Source: Stentor roeselii (Eukaryota; Ciliophora; Heterotrichea; Heterotrichida; Stentoridae). From it: 64,000 nucleotides of DNA. Shown here in pieces: positions 28,684 through 39,032 of the stretch (the first letter of the stretch is position 1; the number at the start of each line of letters is the position of its first letter). The stretch covers positions 1 through 64,000 of the forward strand of contig RSEH01000135.1 in assembly GCA_006503475.1 (NCBI GenBank), written 5' to 3'. The notes beneath the pieces were generated by a model, which did no database searches, was not told the origin of the DNA, and saw only the letters and a list, made by a program, of their open reading frames with translations. The position numbers were made by a program, and so were the translations under genes.

Positions 28684-29617
28684 AATAATCGATTATTTGA
28701 AGGAAGTTATTAATTTATGAGAATGATGCTGAATAATTGTTTCTGTTTTCTTTTAATAAGTAAATGATTTAAGTGTTATAAACGATTTAAACCTAGAAAT
28801 TTATTTATGATTAGTTCTAATTTATTAAAAGAGATATTATTCGAGGAAAATTGAGAAAGTTTTTTATGTACTAAGTCATGAAAAATTAGATAATTTGAAG
28901 CCTATTAATGAATTTAATAATCTCAATGGTCTGAATGTGGTTTATTCTTTCATCTTACTTGAATAATAATGTCTCGAAGGTATTGACAAATATGAATAGG
29001 AACATGATTGCTCCTTCAGTCATTACATCAAAATCTAAATCAAATTTATGAAAAAGATTACTTCTCTTTGATATAATTAGCCAAATGGTTAACATGTTTT
29101 AAATCATGACAATTAAGTTTGGTGTTTATTTATGAAATAAATATATGAAAAAATAACCTTATTCATATTAGACTCTAGATTAATATTAGATAACTCTCTC
29201 AAGCTAATCAAGATAAGTTATATTTGATAAATATACTTAAATTCAAAAAACATAAAATAATTTCCAATCATTTTCAGTATCGAATGATTCCAGATAGAAA
29301 AATAGCCTTAGTTGACTTGAATCTTATTTAGAGTCCATTAAGAACTTGGAACTTCTGCAAAAGGATTTAAAGTTAATAAATAAATGAAATTAAGAGGTAT
29401 CCTGATTCATTTACTATTATTGTCTCAATAGAAAATTGTATCTTTGGTAAAAATCTGAAAATCAGCTTCAGTAGAATAAAGCTCAATATAAAATATTGAA
29501 ATCATAAAATCTCTAAAATAATTGAACCCCTTAAGATATTCATAAAGGGTTATAAGATGAGTACTTTGTTGTGAGTCTAAATGATGTAGAGAAAGTCTTT
29601 GAAATAATTAGCTTAAG
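28684..29617. other. Long AT-rich intergenic region
   Basis: About 930 bp, very AT-rich, with no coding-like frame and no tRNA. A weak hairpin (AACCCCTT paired with AAAGGGTT) near 29525-29551 was noted but is too short to name. Confidence 0.45.
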
Positions 29618-30382
29618 CTACCTAAAGCTTTTAGTGGCTAGTGTACAAGGAGTGATTAGAAGGTCTCTTCTTAAAGCACTGGTGTCCAGTGATACGTGAC
29701 GAGCTCTTCGTTTGGTTTTTTTTCCCATGAAATCCATTTTTGTCTTGTTCAGGTTGATTTTAGGAGTTACGAAGTTGTCGATACTTGTGTATCTGTCCCT
29801 CTTGGTATCATTTAAAGATGTATGAACTACTTTTGAGAGGCTTTCTTCTTGGCCAAGATCTTCATTTACATATCCAGAAGCAGCAACCATCTCACACTGA
29901 CAAGGATTTTTTCCACATTCCGAGCAATTATAAGCCTTTTCAATAAGATTCATCAACTTATTCATTTTCCTAAACTCAGCATCAAATTTAAACATCTGAT
30001 TCTTCCTAACATTTTTTTTAACTTTTCCAAGTTTCAGTCGATGTACTTTGACAGGTTTCAACAATCTAAAAACTTCTAAAATATTACATCGTTGTTCAAG
30101 TTCAGGGTTAAGAGGCGAAGTTGGATAATAAGAAACCTGATAATTTCCCATTGAACTACTCGGTTTACTCTGTGACAATTCAGGAAGATTCGGAGGTGAA
30201 ATAAACTCTTCTCCAGCAGTTCTTTGAATCTCACAAAGACGTCTTATTCCAGGAGTTTTCGTGATTTTTCTATTTCTAAGAGGTGCCTGTTCTATATGAG
30301 CCGCATGATTTCTAATCAAAAACTGCCTGGGCTTGTTAAACACCGGGTACGAGTCAGGGTAAACCGTGAAGTCAAGACTCAT
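29618..30382 (-). CDS. Hypothetical protein with a Cys-rich knuckle
   Basis: 254 residues, basic, with a small Cys cluster at about residue 157-167 (CSECGKNPCQC) that could bind one metal ion. The first 50 residues have a proline-spaced pattern (TVYPDSYPVFNKPRQFLIRN), and the tail is basic (KKTKRRARHVSLD). No domain is recognised. Its ATG lies just 9 bp from the ATG of the divergent gene at 30392, so both must share one tiny promoter with almost no 5' untranslated region, or transcripts that overlap. Confidence 0.65.
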   Translation of the reverse strand: MSLDFTVYPDSYPVFNKPRQFLIRNHAAHIEQAPLRNRKITKTPGIRRLCEIQRTAGEEFISPPNLPELSQSKPSSSMGNYQVSYYPTSPLNPELEQRCNILEVFRLLKPVKVHRLKLGKVKKNVRKNQMFKFDAEFRKMNKLMNLIEKAYNCSECGKNPCQCEMVAASGYVNEDLGQEESLSKVVHTSLNDTKRDRYTSIDNFVTPKINLNKTKMDFMGKKTKRRARHVSLDTSALRRDLLITPCTLATKSFR

Positions 30383-30391
30383 GATTAATAA

Positions 30392-31735
30392 ATGGCTGAA
30401 TCATTTTTAAAGCAACTTCTTCTCAGCACTCACGGGACTCAAGAGGTAAAATCGATGATGACTCTTCTTTTTCACAAGGTAGAACAAAAAATTCTGATAG
30501 AAATGAAGCGAAAGTACTTTAAACTCGCAATGAACCAGGGAAACCCTCTGAAAAAATCTAAAAAAACAGCCATTTCCAACCAACACTTGAAACAAACCCG
30601 AGCTGCAAGTGAAGAACCAGCTGAAACTCACAGAAAAGAAGAAGAAATCCGAGTTTTTCTTCAAAAAGTCAAAAGCGAACGGCTGGAAAGGGTGAAAAGA
30701 CAACAAGACCGAGAGGAAAAACAACGACAGAAGCAGATGATCGAAGAGCGATACTTTCAAAGACTCAAAGAAGAAGACCTTCAAAGAAAAGAAGAGAAAA
30801 AAATAAAGCAACTCAGTGAAATGCGTTCAAAGTCCCTTCAAAGAAAACGTGAAATCCAGGACCTTATCGATTTCGGCAACTTTGAATACAAAAAAGTCAC
30901 AACTTCTAAACCTTTATATGAAAAAATCGAGGAAGAGTACTTTAAAAGAGTACTTGCACCTGAACTTCAACGTCACAAATTTGAACTTGCTAGAAAACGA
31001 GAACTTTTTCAACCTATTGACCGTTCAGCGATTTTACAACATGCGAGAAAACATGACTTGCTGATGGAGGAACATGAGATTCAGAAGTTGAGTATTTCTC
31101 ATGATTCTTGTTATGACCCTGCAAAACTTAGGTCTAAGTTCACTTTAGCTTATATTGAAGAGCAAAAGCGATGCAAGATAATGAAAGAAAGAGGATTCAT
31201 TGATAAAAAAGTCTTAGCTGATAAAAAAAAACATTACGCGAATCTTGTACTGCAAATGTATACACCCACTGTTGACCCTGCAAAGAAAATTGAACTTGAA
31301 ATGATTCGTGAAAGACTTGAAGGAGGAGATTTGGTTAAAAAGAAGTCGGTTAGAAGTTTAGAAGCTAGAGAAAATCATAGTGATAATGAAAGAAGTAAGA
31401 AAAGGAAATGGAAACCGAATTTAATGATACCTCCTCAGACTGTTAAGAGGGAACCTGTTAAAGTTGATTGGCTTGCTCAGCAGAGACAGGTTAAAAAAAA
31501 TCATTTTTTGAATGAGAAGCTTTTGGGAGATGAGTGGGATAAAGATGCTAGTGTTGATTTGATTAAAAAAAAGGTTTGGGAAATGGAGGAGGAGGTTAGG
31601 AAGAAGGAAATTAAAATTCAGATTTTAAACCCTGGAGTTTTGAAAGGGGTGAAGGAATCTCAGGCTATTGGCGATCTACTTATCAATAGTATTAAAGGAA
31701 AACTTGCAATTTTAGATAAAGACAATGAGATATAA
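30392..31735 (+). CDS. Charged coiled-coil protein, paralogue of the 59166 gene
   Basis: 447 residues, Lys/Glu/Gln/Arg-rich, with coiled coil at about 85-160. Three blocks match the gene at 59166-60590. One is LAPELQRHKFELARKRELFQ with the following PID. The second is RSKFTLAYIEEQKRC. The third is KKKHYANLVLQMYTPTVDP near the middle, with INSIKGKLAILDK at the C terminus. In the other protein these read LPLLEQQKAELAKKRIKYQP, QSKFTAAVLEEERLK, KKNQYAKLVKEMFPPIINE and LNSIKTKLALLDK. They therefore form a family of unknown function, probably cytoskeletal. The start is the first ATG. Confidence 0.7.
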   Translation: MAESFLKQLLLSTHGTQEVKSMMTLLFHKVEQKILIEMKRKYFKLAMNQGNPLKKSKKTAISNQHLKQTRAASEEPAETHRKEEEIRVFLQKVKSERLERVKRQQDREEKQRQKQMIEERYFQRLKEEDLQRKEEKKIKQLSEMRSKSLQRKREIQDLIDFGNFEYKKVTTSKPLYEKIEEEYFKRVLAPELQRHKFELARKRELFQPIDRSAILQHARKHDLLMEEHEIQKLSISHDSCYDPAKLRSKFTLAYIEEQKRCKIMKERGFIDKKVLADKKKHYANLVLQMYTPTVDPAKKIELEMIRERLEGGDLVKKKSVRSLEARENHSDNERSKKRKWKPNLMIPPQTVKREPVKVDWLAQQRQVKKNHFLNEKLLGDEWDKDASVDLIKKKVWEMEEEVRKKEIKIQILNPGVLKGVKESQAIGDLLINSIKGKLAILDKDNEI

Positions 31736-32821
31736 ATTAGTAGGTTTTAATTGATTTTGGAGATGGTTTTTTCATATTTTTTATTTGAATTAAGGTGAGT
31801 GGTTTTTTTTGGTTTATGTTTAGTTACATTTAATCCTCATATGAGAAATGATAACTTTTAGAGGTTTTATTTATTGGAGATTGCTTAATTTTAATCAATT
31901 TCTTAAAGTATCGGTTAATAATTGATTAGTAATTCGGCAATATTTATTCTTTGAGTCCTCAAGGGCCTTAGGATGAAAGACAATACTTTATGAAATTTTT
32001 ATCAATGAATCTCTAGACAATAAACAAATCATTGATTCGCCGAACAATCTCAATGAAGAGTGAATCCTATATTTGAAATTTGAATTTTTCGGTAATAATA
32101 AAAACCAAGAGTCGCAGGTTAAAACCTAGCTTGAATTATTTGCTATTCAATAAATCGACAACAGCAGAATTAAAGAATCGTTTAATACAATCAGATTCGA
32201 ACTCAGAACTGAACTTACCGACTGACCTGATTGAAGCCTTTAATAAATTCTTCGAAATATTTTCATTTAAAAACTTTATCACTTGGGCTGACTGTTTCTT
32301 AAAATTGATTCAAAGACACTTTTAATAATTACATCTCAAAATAGATTAGAAAATTACATAAAGTGAAATTCGCTTTAGGAACGAAATCAAGGATTGACTG
32401 ATAATAGGATACTGAAATCTTAGTTAATTGTAAGACTACGCATTACTGTAGATCAAGGCCTTGGTGTTACATGTTTTAATCCAGTACCTTAATAGTAAAG
32501 ATGAAAAATCAGAAATGAACCATATTATGGATTTTCTTGATTGTAATTAAATATATGATAAGGTAAGCTGTTCAATTTATTTGATTGTATTATTATTAAG
32601 TTTAAATCGTTGTAAATGAAAATAGCAGATTCACAAAGATTATAAGTGATGATCATCTGAACATATAATCGTTTAACTACATAAATGTTACTTTATTTGT
32701 AATCAGTAAAAAAATTTATAACTTAAGTTATATAGATATGAGTATCTCATAGTCATTATATAATTCAAATCATCATAATCTTTGTTGATTAAAAAAATAT
32801 AAAAAAGAAGCCATTTATCTA
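31736..32821. other. AT-rich intergenic region
   Basis: Nearly 1.1 kb between the coiled-coil gene and the stop of the AT-rich propeller gene. Apart from the open frame at 32080-32325, listed separately, nothing gene-like was found on either strand. Confidence 0.4.
32080..32325 (+). other. Open frame without ATG, possible gene remnant
   Basis: 81 codons open from a TTG to TAA. The conceptual protein has amphipathic helical character (LIEAFNKFFEIFSF, then ITWADCFLKLIQ) and a Lys/Arg-rich start. An ATG lies in frame 27 bases upstream, but a TGA at 32074-32076 separates it, and no 15-nt intron removes that stop. It may be a decayed gene end, a missed exon of something larger, or chance in AT-rich DNA. 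Confidence 0.2.
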
Positions 32822-35800
32822 TTAGAAATTATGGTAATCATAATTAAAGAGAGCACTATTTTTGTTTTTGATAAAAAGATTTCCTTCATCAGAGATATAT
32901 AAAACATCAAAATAAAAGCTTAAAATTCGGTTTTTTACACTTTTATCAATCAAATTAATCATGAACACTCCTTCTGCCTGAGTTTTTAATAAAACAAAAT
33001 TTGAATTCTTTGAAATAAAAATCTTTGGGAATGCACCTGCTTTTATTGTTTTATTGAACTTTAGCTTGTAAAAAATTTCACCCTCAGATAAACTTATAAT
33101 ATAAAATTTATTCTTATAAACTACAAATAAGTACTTTAACAAGCAATCAGTCAAAGTTTTATATTGGTTTTCAGATCCCTCATATACGAGTATCATCTTA
33201 ATAATGTTTTTTTCATCTTTCCTATTACTTGGATCAAATAAATGTGTGGTTCCCTTCATATTGAAAACTTTATATGTATCAAAACAAAAGACTTTAAACT
33301 TATAGCATTTAATGATTTTTACTTCTATTATGTCAGAATTTTCAAAATCAAAATATTTCACTTTTATGTTTCCACGATATGATATCAAAATTATATATTT
33401 TTCATTTAAAACATAAAATTCTTTTATATTATTATCTAGAACATGTGAAACAGTTTTGTTACTAAATTTTTGTATACATTTTAGTGAATTTTTCTTATTA
33501 ATCAATATTTTTTTACCATCTTCTGTCATATAAATTCCCCGGGACATGAGATATGAAGAATTTTTTCCTTTATAATATTTTTCTAATATTTCTAATGATT
33601 CAATTGAATTTATTCTCGATAAAATTGATTCTTTGTAATTCTCATTTATTTCAATAAGTTTATAGCTAAATGTTTTTGAAATTTCAAACATCATAATTTT
33701 TTTTGGTGTAGAGAATATAATTCGATTTGCTAATATATTAAATTGCCTAACAGGCTCAAATGATTCAATTTTTTTACAAATTTCAAATGTTTCAGAATTA
33801 ACAATACAGAAAACAAAGCTGACAAAAGTTTCACCACATCTAGTTCTAGGATATTTTGTTAATGTAGCATTTGATAATAGAATGATGAAAAAAATTGAAT
33901 TTTTAAAATTGTAAATTTCATGGATTTCATTGTAATAAAAATTGTGACTAACAGTTCCTAATAAGTTTAATGTTTCTGAATCATAAAAAAAAGTTACTCC
34001 ATCACCTGCAATTATAACCTTTTGATTATCTGAAGAGAAGGCAACTTGATTTTTTGACATTATAACTATATTAAAAATTTTTCCTTGTTGAGAGAGGTTT
34101 TTATTCATGACTAGGGCAAAATTGTTGGAGATTAAAATAATTAAAGAATAATCATATGAAAATTTCACATAATATAAAGGATCAAATTTGTATTCTAAAT
34201 AATTATCAATGATGAATGTATTTTTATTGAATAATAAAGCTCTGAAATTTGTTATTATCAAAATATGATGTTCAATCAACTTCATAATTAGAGAATCAAG
34301 TTCGATTTTTTTAATGCTTTTGATCATAATAGTTTTGTTTTCTGTTAAACTAAAAACTTGCATGGAAAATTGCCTCAGAATAAAGATGAAATCATGATGA
34401 TCTCTTGTGAATTTTATTACTTTCGCATTATGTAAACCCATTTTTTCTCTAGTTGTAAATTTTAATGTAATAATCATTTCTAAACTTGAGAAAACGATAT
34501 ATTTTTTTGAATCAGTAATCTGAAAGCTTTTTGAAAAATCTTTCTTAAAGTCTAAATAATTGAAGTTTAGATACTTTTCTTCTATATATTCCTGATTCAA
34601 CATATCAAAAACAGCGATGCTATCAATTAAATTTAAATAAAGATAGTTCAGATTTTTATTGATGGCTATATTTGAACTTCCACATTGTATCCGAATTAAT
34701 TTTTTTTCATTCTTATCATTGAAAACTTTCATTTCAAAGCTATCAGATAAGGAGTGTTCTGAAGTTATTAATAATTTTGTATCTAAGACTTTAAAATAAT
34801 GTGATGTTTTAAAGCAGGTAAAACAATTAATTGGATATTTTGCCAATTTACTTGTGTAAATACTTTTCACTTCTAAACCCTGAGGAGTAATTTTAAATTT
34901 ATGCTTATTTTTTATCGTTTTTCCTTTGATCATATGCTGAAAATAAAAGTATTTTGAATTATTAGTATCCATGAGATTAAACCAATCAGAATTTTTGTAA
35001 CATTTCTTTTCTTCACATTGATTTATGTCGTAAACTATCCCTGATTTAAATAAAATATAATCTCCAGTTCGATCAAGTAAAAATTTTGAATATTTAATAG
35101 AAAAAATAATATTTTTGTTTAATAGTGACAGACATTTAATAATACTATCAGTGGAAAATAAAACTTTTGTATCATCTTTAATCAGAATTAAAATTTGGAT
35201 TTCTTCCTCGCAATTAAAATCAAAATTTTTTGAACTTTCTTCTAAGTAATTAACAAAAATTTCATTATCAAAGTGGATTATAAAATCATTTCTGGAAGAA
35301 ACCATTAAATTTTTGTAAAATTTTTTAGATTTTATGACAATTTTCTTATTTTCATTCTTAATTAGATTGAATATAGCAATGGAAAAATCACAATTTACAA
35401 AAATTTTTGTTTTATCATCGGTAATTACAAAAAGTAAATTTTCTTGATTTCTTAATGAAAACTTATAAATAATATTATCTAGCTCAAAATTGATGACTAA
35501 TATAGAATTCATGCCAGAGTTAAAAATTAGATATTTGAATTCCTCAATGATGCCCAAGGATTGTATATCCTTTTGTTTTTTGCTAAAAATGATCAATTTC
35601 TTTGGTATTTCATAAACTGAGACATTGAAACTAGTAGAATAAGCAATATATTCACCATCAGATGCAATTGTTTTTAGTGAATAACTCCTATTAAGTTTAC
35701 TATCTAGCTCATAATAAATCTTTAACATATTTCCCATATTTGTATTGCCCTTGAAATGTTTACATTTCTTTATATCATAGAATTTTTGGTATTTACCTTC

Positions 35801-36193
35801 ATGATTTAAAGAAAATCTAGTGAAAAATGCTGTTTTTTCAAGATAAATTAATTGATTTATTGAGAATTCTTGAATACTTTTCAATTTCAAGAACTTTTTA
35901 TATTTCTGATTTAATATGAATAGATTCTTGTTGGAAGTCTCTGTGTTTCGGTTAGGTTTATCTTGAACAAGTTTATTCATTCCGATTTGCAATTTAATTA
36001 TATTTCTGTCAAGAATTTCAAAAATCATGGAATGAGTATCATCAGCTAGCTTAAAGAGATGATTAGAAGATTTAGAGAGTTTTTTGCATAAAGTTAAGTG
36101 AAGTACTATATCTTTTGATGAGACTTTCTTGTTGCATAGAGTACAGATATAAGTCACTGAAGTGATCCAGCATTTATCCTGATACATTTCCAT
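32822..36193 (-). CDS. Very AT-rich 1123-residue protein: C2HC zinc knuckle plus beta-propeller-like repeats
   Basis: The N terminus has Cys17-x2-Cys20-x11-His32-x3-Cys36, a C2HC zinc-finger pattern. About 900 residues of short beta-rich repeats follow, with alternating hydrophobic strands and turns of the type SSDNQKVIIAGDGVTFFYDS. This resembles strongly diverged WD40 or similar propeller blades. There are no membrane helices. Composition is extreme (Ile, Asn, Lys and Phe in AAT, AAA, ATA and TTT codons) and unlike neighbouring conserved genes, which use more G and C. It could be a fast-evolving, lineage-specific member of a family. Function is unknown. Confidence 0.7.
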   Translation of the reverse strand: MEMYQDKCWITSVTYICTLCNKKVSSKDIVLHLTLCKKLSKSSNHLFKLADDTHSMIFEILDRNIIKLQIGMNKLVQDKPNRNTETSNKNLFILNQKYKKFLKLKSIQEFSINQLIYLEKTAFFTRFSLNHEGKYQKFYDIKKCKHFKGNTNMGNMLKIYYELDSKLNRSYSLKTIASDGEYIAYSTSFNVSVYEIPKKLIIFSKKQKDIQSLGIIEEFKYLIFNSGMNSILVINFELDNIIYKFSLRNQENLLFVITDDKTKIFVNCDFSIAIFNLIKNENKKIVIKSKKFYKNLMVSSRNDFIIHFDNEIFVNYLEESSKNFDFNCEEEIQILILIKDDTKVLFSTDSIIKCLSLLNKNIIFSIKYSKFLLDRTGDYILFKSGIVYDINQCEEKKCYKNSDWFNLMDTNNSKYFYFQHMIKGKTIKNKHKFKITPQGLEVKSIYTSKLAKYPINCFTCFKTSHYFKVLDTKLLITSEHSLSDSFEMKVFNDKNEKKLIRIQCGSSNIAINKNLNYLYLNLIDSIAVFDMLNQEYIEEKYLNFNYLDFKKDFSKSFQITDSKKYIVFSSLEMIITLKFTTREKMGLHNAKVIKFTRDHHDFIFILRQFSMQVFSLTENKTIMIKSIKKIELDSLIMKLIEHHILIITNFRALLFNKNTFIIDNYLEYKFDPLYYVKFSYDYSLIILISNNFALVMNKNLSQQGKIFNIVIMSKNQVAFSSDNQKVIIAGDGVTFFYDSETLNLLGTVSHNFYYNEIHEIYNFKNSIFFIILLSNATLTKYPRTRCGETFVSFVFCIVNSETFEICKKIESFEPVRQFNILANRIIFSTPKKIMMFEISKTFSYKLIEINENYKESILSRINSIESLEILEKYYKGKNSSYLMSRGIYMTEDGKKILINKKNSLKCIQKFSNKTVSHVLDNNIKEFYVLNEKYIILISYRGNIKVKYFDFENSDIIEVKIIKCYKFKVFCFDTYKVFNMKGTTHLFDPSNRKDEKNIIKMILVYEGSENQYKTLTDCLLKYLFVVYKNKFYIISLSEGEIFYKLKFNKTIKAGAFPKIFISKNSNFVLLKTQAEGVFMINLIDKSVKNRILSFYFDVLYISDEGNLFIKNKNSALFNYDYHNF

Positions 36194-36560
36194 TAATTAT
36201 AGACAAATATTTCGCTAGTAATGTTTAATCTAATATTAGTATGGCTATATGAAATAAGATAGTTAAAGAAATTAGAATTCTGATATAAGTATTCATTCTA
36301 ACACTAATAAATTCAAACACTTAGCGAAAACTGCTGAAAGTATTTGAAAACTTGAGAGAATAGTACATATAAGCTTAATAATATAGACAATATCATAAAA
36401 ATGATCTGGAATCTTACTCAAAGATCAGAATAACGAGGAGGACCATAAGTATGTTTAGCTAATCGAGATGAATCTTATCAAAATAATCATATTCTATCTA
36501 ATTTCAATATAACAATAAATCTTTAAGTTTAAATGTATTAAGCATTATGATAAAATTAAT
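36194..36560. other. AT-rich intergenic region
   Basis: Spacer between the propeller-like gene and the Atg8-like gene. No open frame or RNA gene was recognised. Confidence 0.4.
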
Positions 36561-36866
36561 CTAATTAAAGTTAACTCTGTATCCCAAATATGCTTCTGAT
36601 GAAATATGAACGTATAAAACATCATCGTCACTTTTGAATTTTTCATACAATTCCTCGATACTATCATTTAATCCAAGTATCTGTCTTCCCTCGATCTCCA
36701 CATAAATAACATTATTTTGTTTAATGTTTTTAGATCTCCTGTAGAAAAAGATAAACTGATTCAAAGTTAAGTATCTTGATGCTAAAAATTTTGTGATCTC
36801 TTCCCCATTAATACAGGCAATCGGGACCTTGCTTGGGTGTTTCTCGATAATTTGTTGAATTTCCAT
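36561..36866 (-). CDS. Minimal Atg8/LC3/GABARAP-like protein
   Basis: 101 residues. IIEKHPSKVPIACI matches the IRxKYPDRVPVI segment of Atg8. RYLTLNQFIFFYRRSKNIK matches [20 protein letters not shown], with a four-residue deletion in the loop. Then come LNDSIEELYEKFKSDDDVLYVHISSEAYLG, here read in two parts: the helix LNDSIEELYEKFK and the strand DDDVLYVHISSEAYLG. The family's two extra N-terminal helices (about 20-25 residues) are absent, and upstream DNA has an in-frame stop. A Gly sits at the position normally exposed by ATG4 cleavage (AYLG|YRVNFN), but the residue before it is Leu, not Phe or Tyr. It may act in autophagy-like membrane conjugation, or be a repurposed ubiquitin-like protein. 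Confidence 0.72.
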   Translation of the reverse strand: MEIQQIIEKHPSKVPIACINGEEITKFLASRYLTLNQFIFFYRRSKNIKQNNVIYVEIEGRQILGLNDSIEELYEKFKSDDDVLYVHISSEAYLGYRVNFN

Positions 36867-37409
36867 TTTAATTTGAATATATATAAGGAATTATAGGGTT
36901 TATTACTATTTGAGTCAGAATGAATATGATTAACATTTGATGCTTATTTCTAATTAAATATAAAATTTTTGAGTTTAGAATGAGCAAGATATTTAAACAT
37001 TTTTATCATTGAATACTTAGATGTGAATAAAAATTATGAATTTTTAACTAATACTAAATTTTGTAAATGGTTCTAGAAAATGCTTCATTCAGATGAGAAA
37101 TTCTGTAATCTTCAAATTTTTATGAATAATTCAAAGACATTGTAATATATTTTACTCTGTATCTTCATTCTAATCTTATTTTATAGAATTTACCTCATAT
37201 GTATTTCAATTGATCATTTTATATCATTTTCATAAGAATTATTTAGAGATAGCTACAAAATTAAAGAAAAAGGCCTAATTTAGTTAAAATTTAATTTTGT
37301 AAAACAAATTTTTACATAGAATGTATAGAAATCATATAAAGCTTAAAACTATAATTTTCATTAACTATTTCTAAAATAAACTTAAAGTAATCACTCTACT
37401 GTAATATAA
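36867..37409. other. AT-rich intergenic region
   Basis: Divergent spacer between the Atg8-like gene and the gene at 37410, much longer than the other divergent spacers here. No gene or RNA was seen. Confidence 0.4.
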
Positions 37410-39032
37410 ATGGAATTACTAGGCTCATCCGACTCAGATTCACACGAAAAACTATCTCATTATTCATCTGAATCTTCAAAAACGTCTGAAATAATATATT
37501 CAAATGCAACACCAAAATATCAAGAGTCCTCTAATCACAGAGAAAAACTGTCATCAAATAGAAGTTCTTCAATAGAAAAAACTCCTTTAAAAGATTTTGA
37601 AAAAGCTGACTCATCGATCTCAATCACAAAGAAACAGCCAACGCCAACTCCTGAAAACCCTATGAACAAATCAGCAGATTTTTTAGAAAATCGAGTCAAA
37701 CAATCAATCAAAAAACTCCCAAAAAACTCCTCAATATACATTTTTGACGAAGATCCCAAGAAATTCCTTGAAAAAATCGAAAATAACCGAAAATTCTTCG
37801 AAAATTCATCATTTCAAGACCCTTCATCAGCCCTTCGGTTATTTTTAACGAAGTTTAAATTCTCCTTCACATCCCAAGACCTTGAAAGTTTTGATCAAGA
37901 ACTAAAATTAGCTGACCAGTTCTCTTTAAAAGTGACAGAAACAGGTAGAAAACCCGTTTTTCGTTATGAAAACTTCAAAAAAGCTTGTTTTAGCTGGTTT
38001 CTTTTTTCAAAAACTCCGAATCTATTTAGGCAAAAACTTATCCAGTCATTATTAGAATTTTCTAATCTCAAACAACTCGCCAAAAGTGAGCAAGAATCAA
38101 CTTTTATTGGAGAAATAATCGAAAAATGCTTGGCACAGCTAGACCTAATCGAAAAAACCGTAATTTCAGAAGAAAATCCAGAAAAAACATCAGAAAACTC
38201 TGAAAAGTTGATAAAAAAAGTGTTTAAATTTTACGTTCAGCAGATTAGAGGAACATCTAAAAAGTCTAGCATTGAATCACTTGATCAAGATTTAAATTTT
38301 CTCACTTTTTCTAAGTTTTTGTTTTTTTGCAAGGATTTCAAGCTGCTGAAACCAAGAAAAAACCCAAAAAAGACCTCAGGACAAATTCAACACTTTCAAG
38401 AAATCTTCCAAAAAACTACGAATTTCTCCAAAAAAATGAATCAAGATCAGTTCAAAAAGGCTTTACTTGAATTAAGTAAGAATTTCATTGAAAAAACAAC
38501 AGATAATGAGGAAAATTTGAACCGTTTTCTTCAATATTTAGGAATCAATCAAAAATTACAGAATAAATTAGATCAGATTAAGAGAAACCTTGTCAAAGAC
38601 TCTAGAATCTCTGAGAATGACTTGTCGAAAAAGTTCAAACTTGATGTTGTTAAAATGAAAAAAATGAAAGATTTGATACAGGATTGGAAAGGAAAAAAAA
38701 AACAATCTGCTAGTTTTGATGGGTTTATTGAGACTGGGGAGGAAAAGAGGAATCAAAATACGAAAATTACTTTTGAATTACTGAAGAAAGCGAGGAAAGA
38801 AGATTTTGATCTTAGTGAATTGATTCAGGAACAGAGCAGTGATGAAGAGCTTTACAGTAAACTTGAAAAGAAAAATAAAGTTAACTTGAATCAGAGTATT
38901 TCCAATAAAATTTTGATAAGAGCGCAAGAATTAGGAACATTCCAGCAAAAACAAGAAGAAAAAAAAGTTGAAGATATACTCAAAGGTTCTTCAAAATACT
39001 TTACAAGAATTTTTAAATATTCTAAAAAATGA
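37410..39032 (+). CDS. Lys/Ser-rich hypothetical protein, 540 residues
   Basis: A disordered Ser/Lys-rich N terminus (1-90) is followed by a helical region rich in Phe and Lys, with no recognised domain. FRYENFKKACFSWFLFSK (about 190-207) and FLQYLGINQKLQNKLDQIK (about 371-389) look like parts of a helical-bundle fold. The middle third repeats short amphipathic helices, which recalls EF-hand-derived or ARM-like folds, but calcium-loop residues are missing. It ends with TGA, again showing UGA as stop. Codon use is AT-rich but less so than the 32822 gene. Confidence 0.6.
   Translation: MELLGSSDSDSHEKLSHYSSESSKTSEIIYSNATPKYQESSNHREKLSSNRSSSIEKTPLKDFEKADSSISITKKQPTPTPENPMNKSADFLENRVKQSIKKLPKNSSIYIFDEDPKKFLEKIENNRKFFENSSFQDPSSALRLFLTKFKFSFTSQDLESFDQELKLADQFSLKVTETGRKPVFRYENFKKACFSWFLFSKTPNLFRQKLIQSLLEFSNLKQLAKSEQESTFIGEIIEKCLAQLDLIEKTVISEENPEKTSENSEKLIKKVFKFYVQQIRGTSKKSSIESLDQDLNFLTFSKFLFFCKDFKLLKPRKNPKKTSGQIQHFQEIFQKTTNFSKKMNQDQFKKALLELSKNFIEKTTDNEENLNRFLQYLGINQKLQNKLDQIKRNLVKDSRISENDLSKKFKLDVVKMKKMKDLIQDWKGKKKQSASFDGFIETGEEKRNQNTKITFELLKKARKEDFDLSELIQEQSSDEELYSKLEKKNKVNLNQSISNKILIRAQELGTFQQKQEEKKVEDILKGSSKYFTRIFKYSKK

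Noticed and set aside
29525-29551. Hairpin AACCCCTT/AAAGGGTT
   Set aside because: The stem is short and imperfect in AT-rich DNA, with no gene end or RNA context.
36867-36910. Upstream exon supplying Atg8 N-terminal helices
   Set aside because: An in-frame TAA occurs within 30 bases of the ATG and no 15-nt GTAA...AG element removes it.
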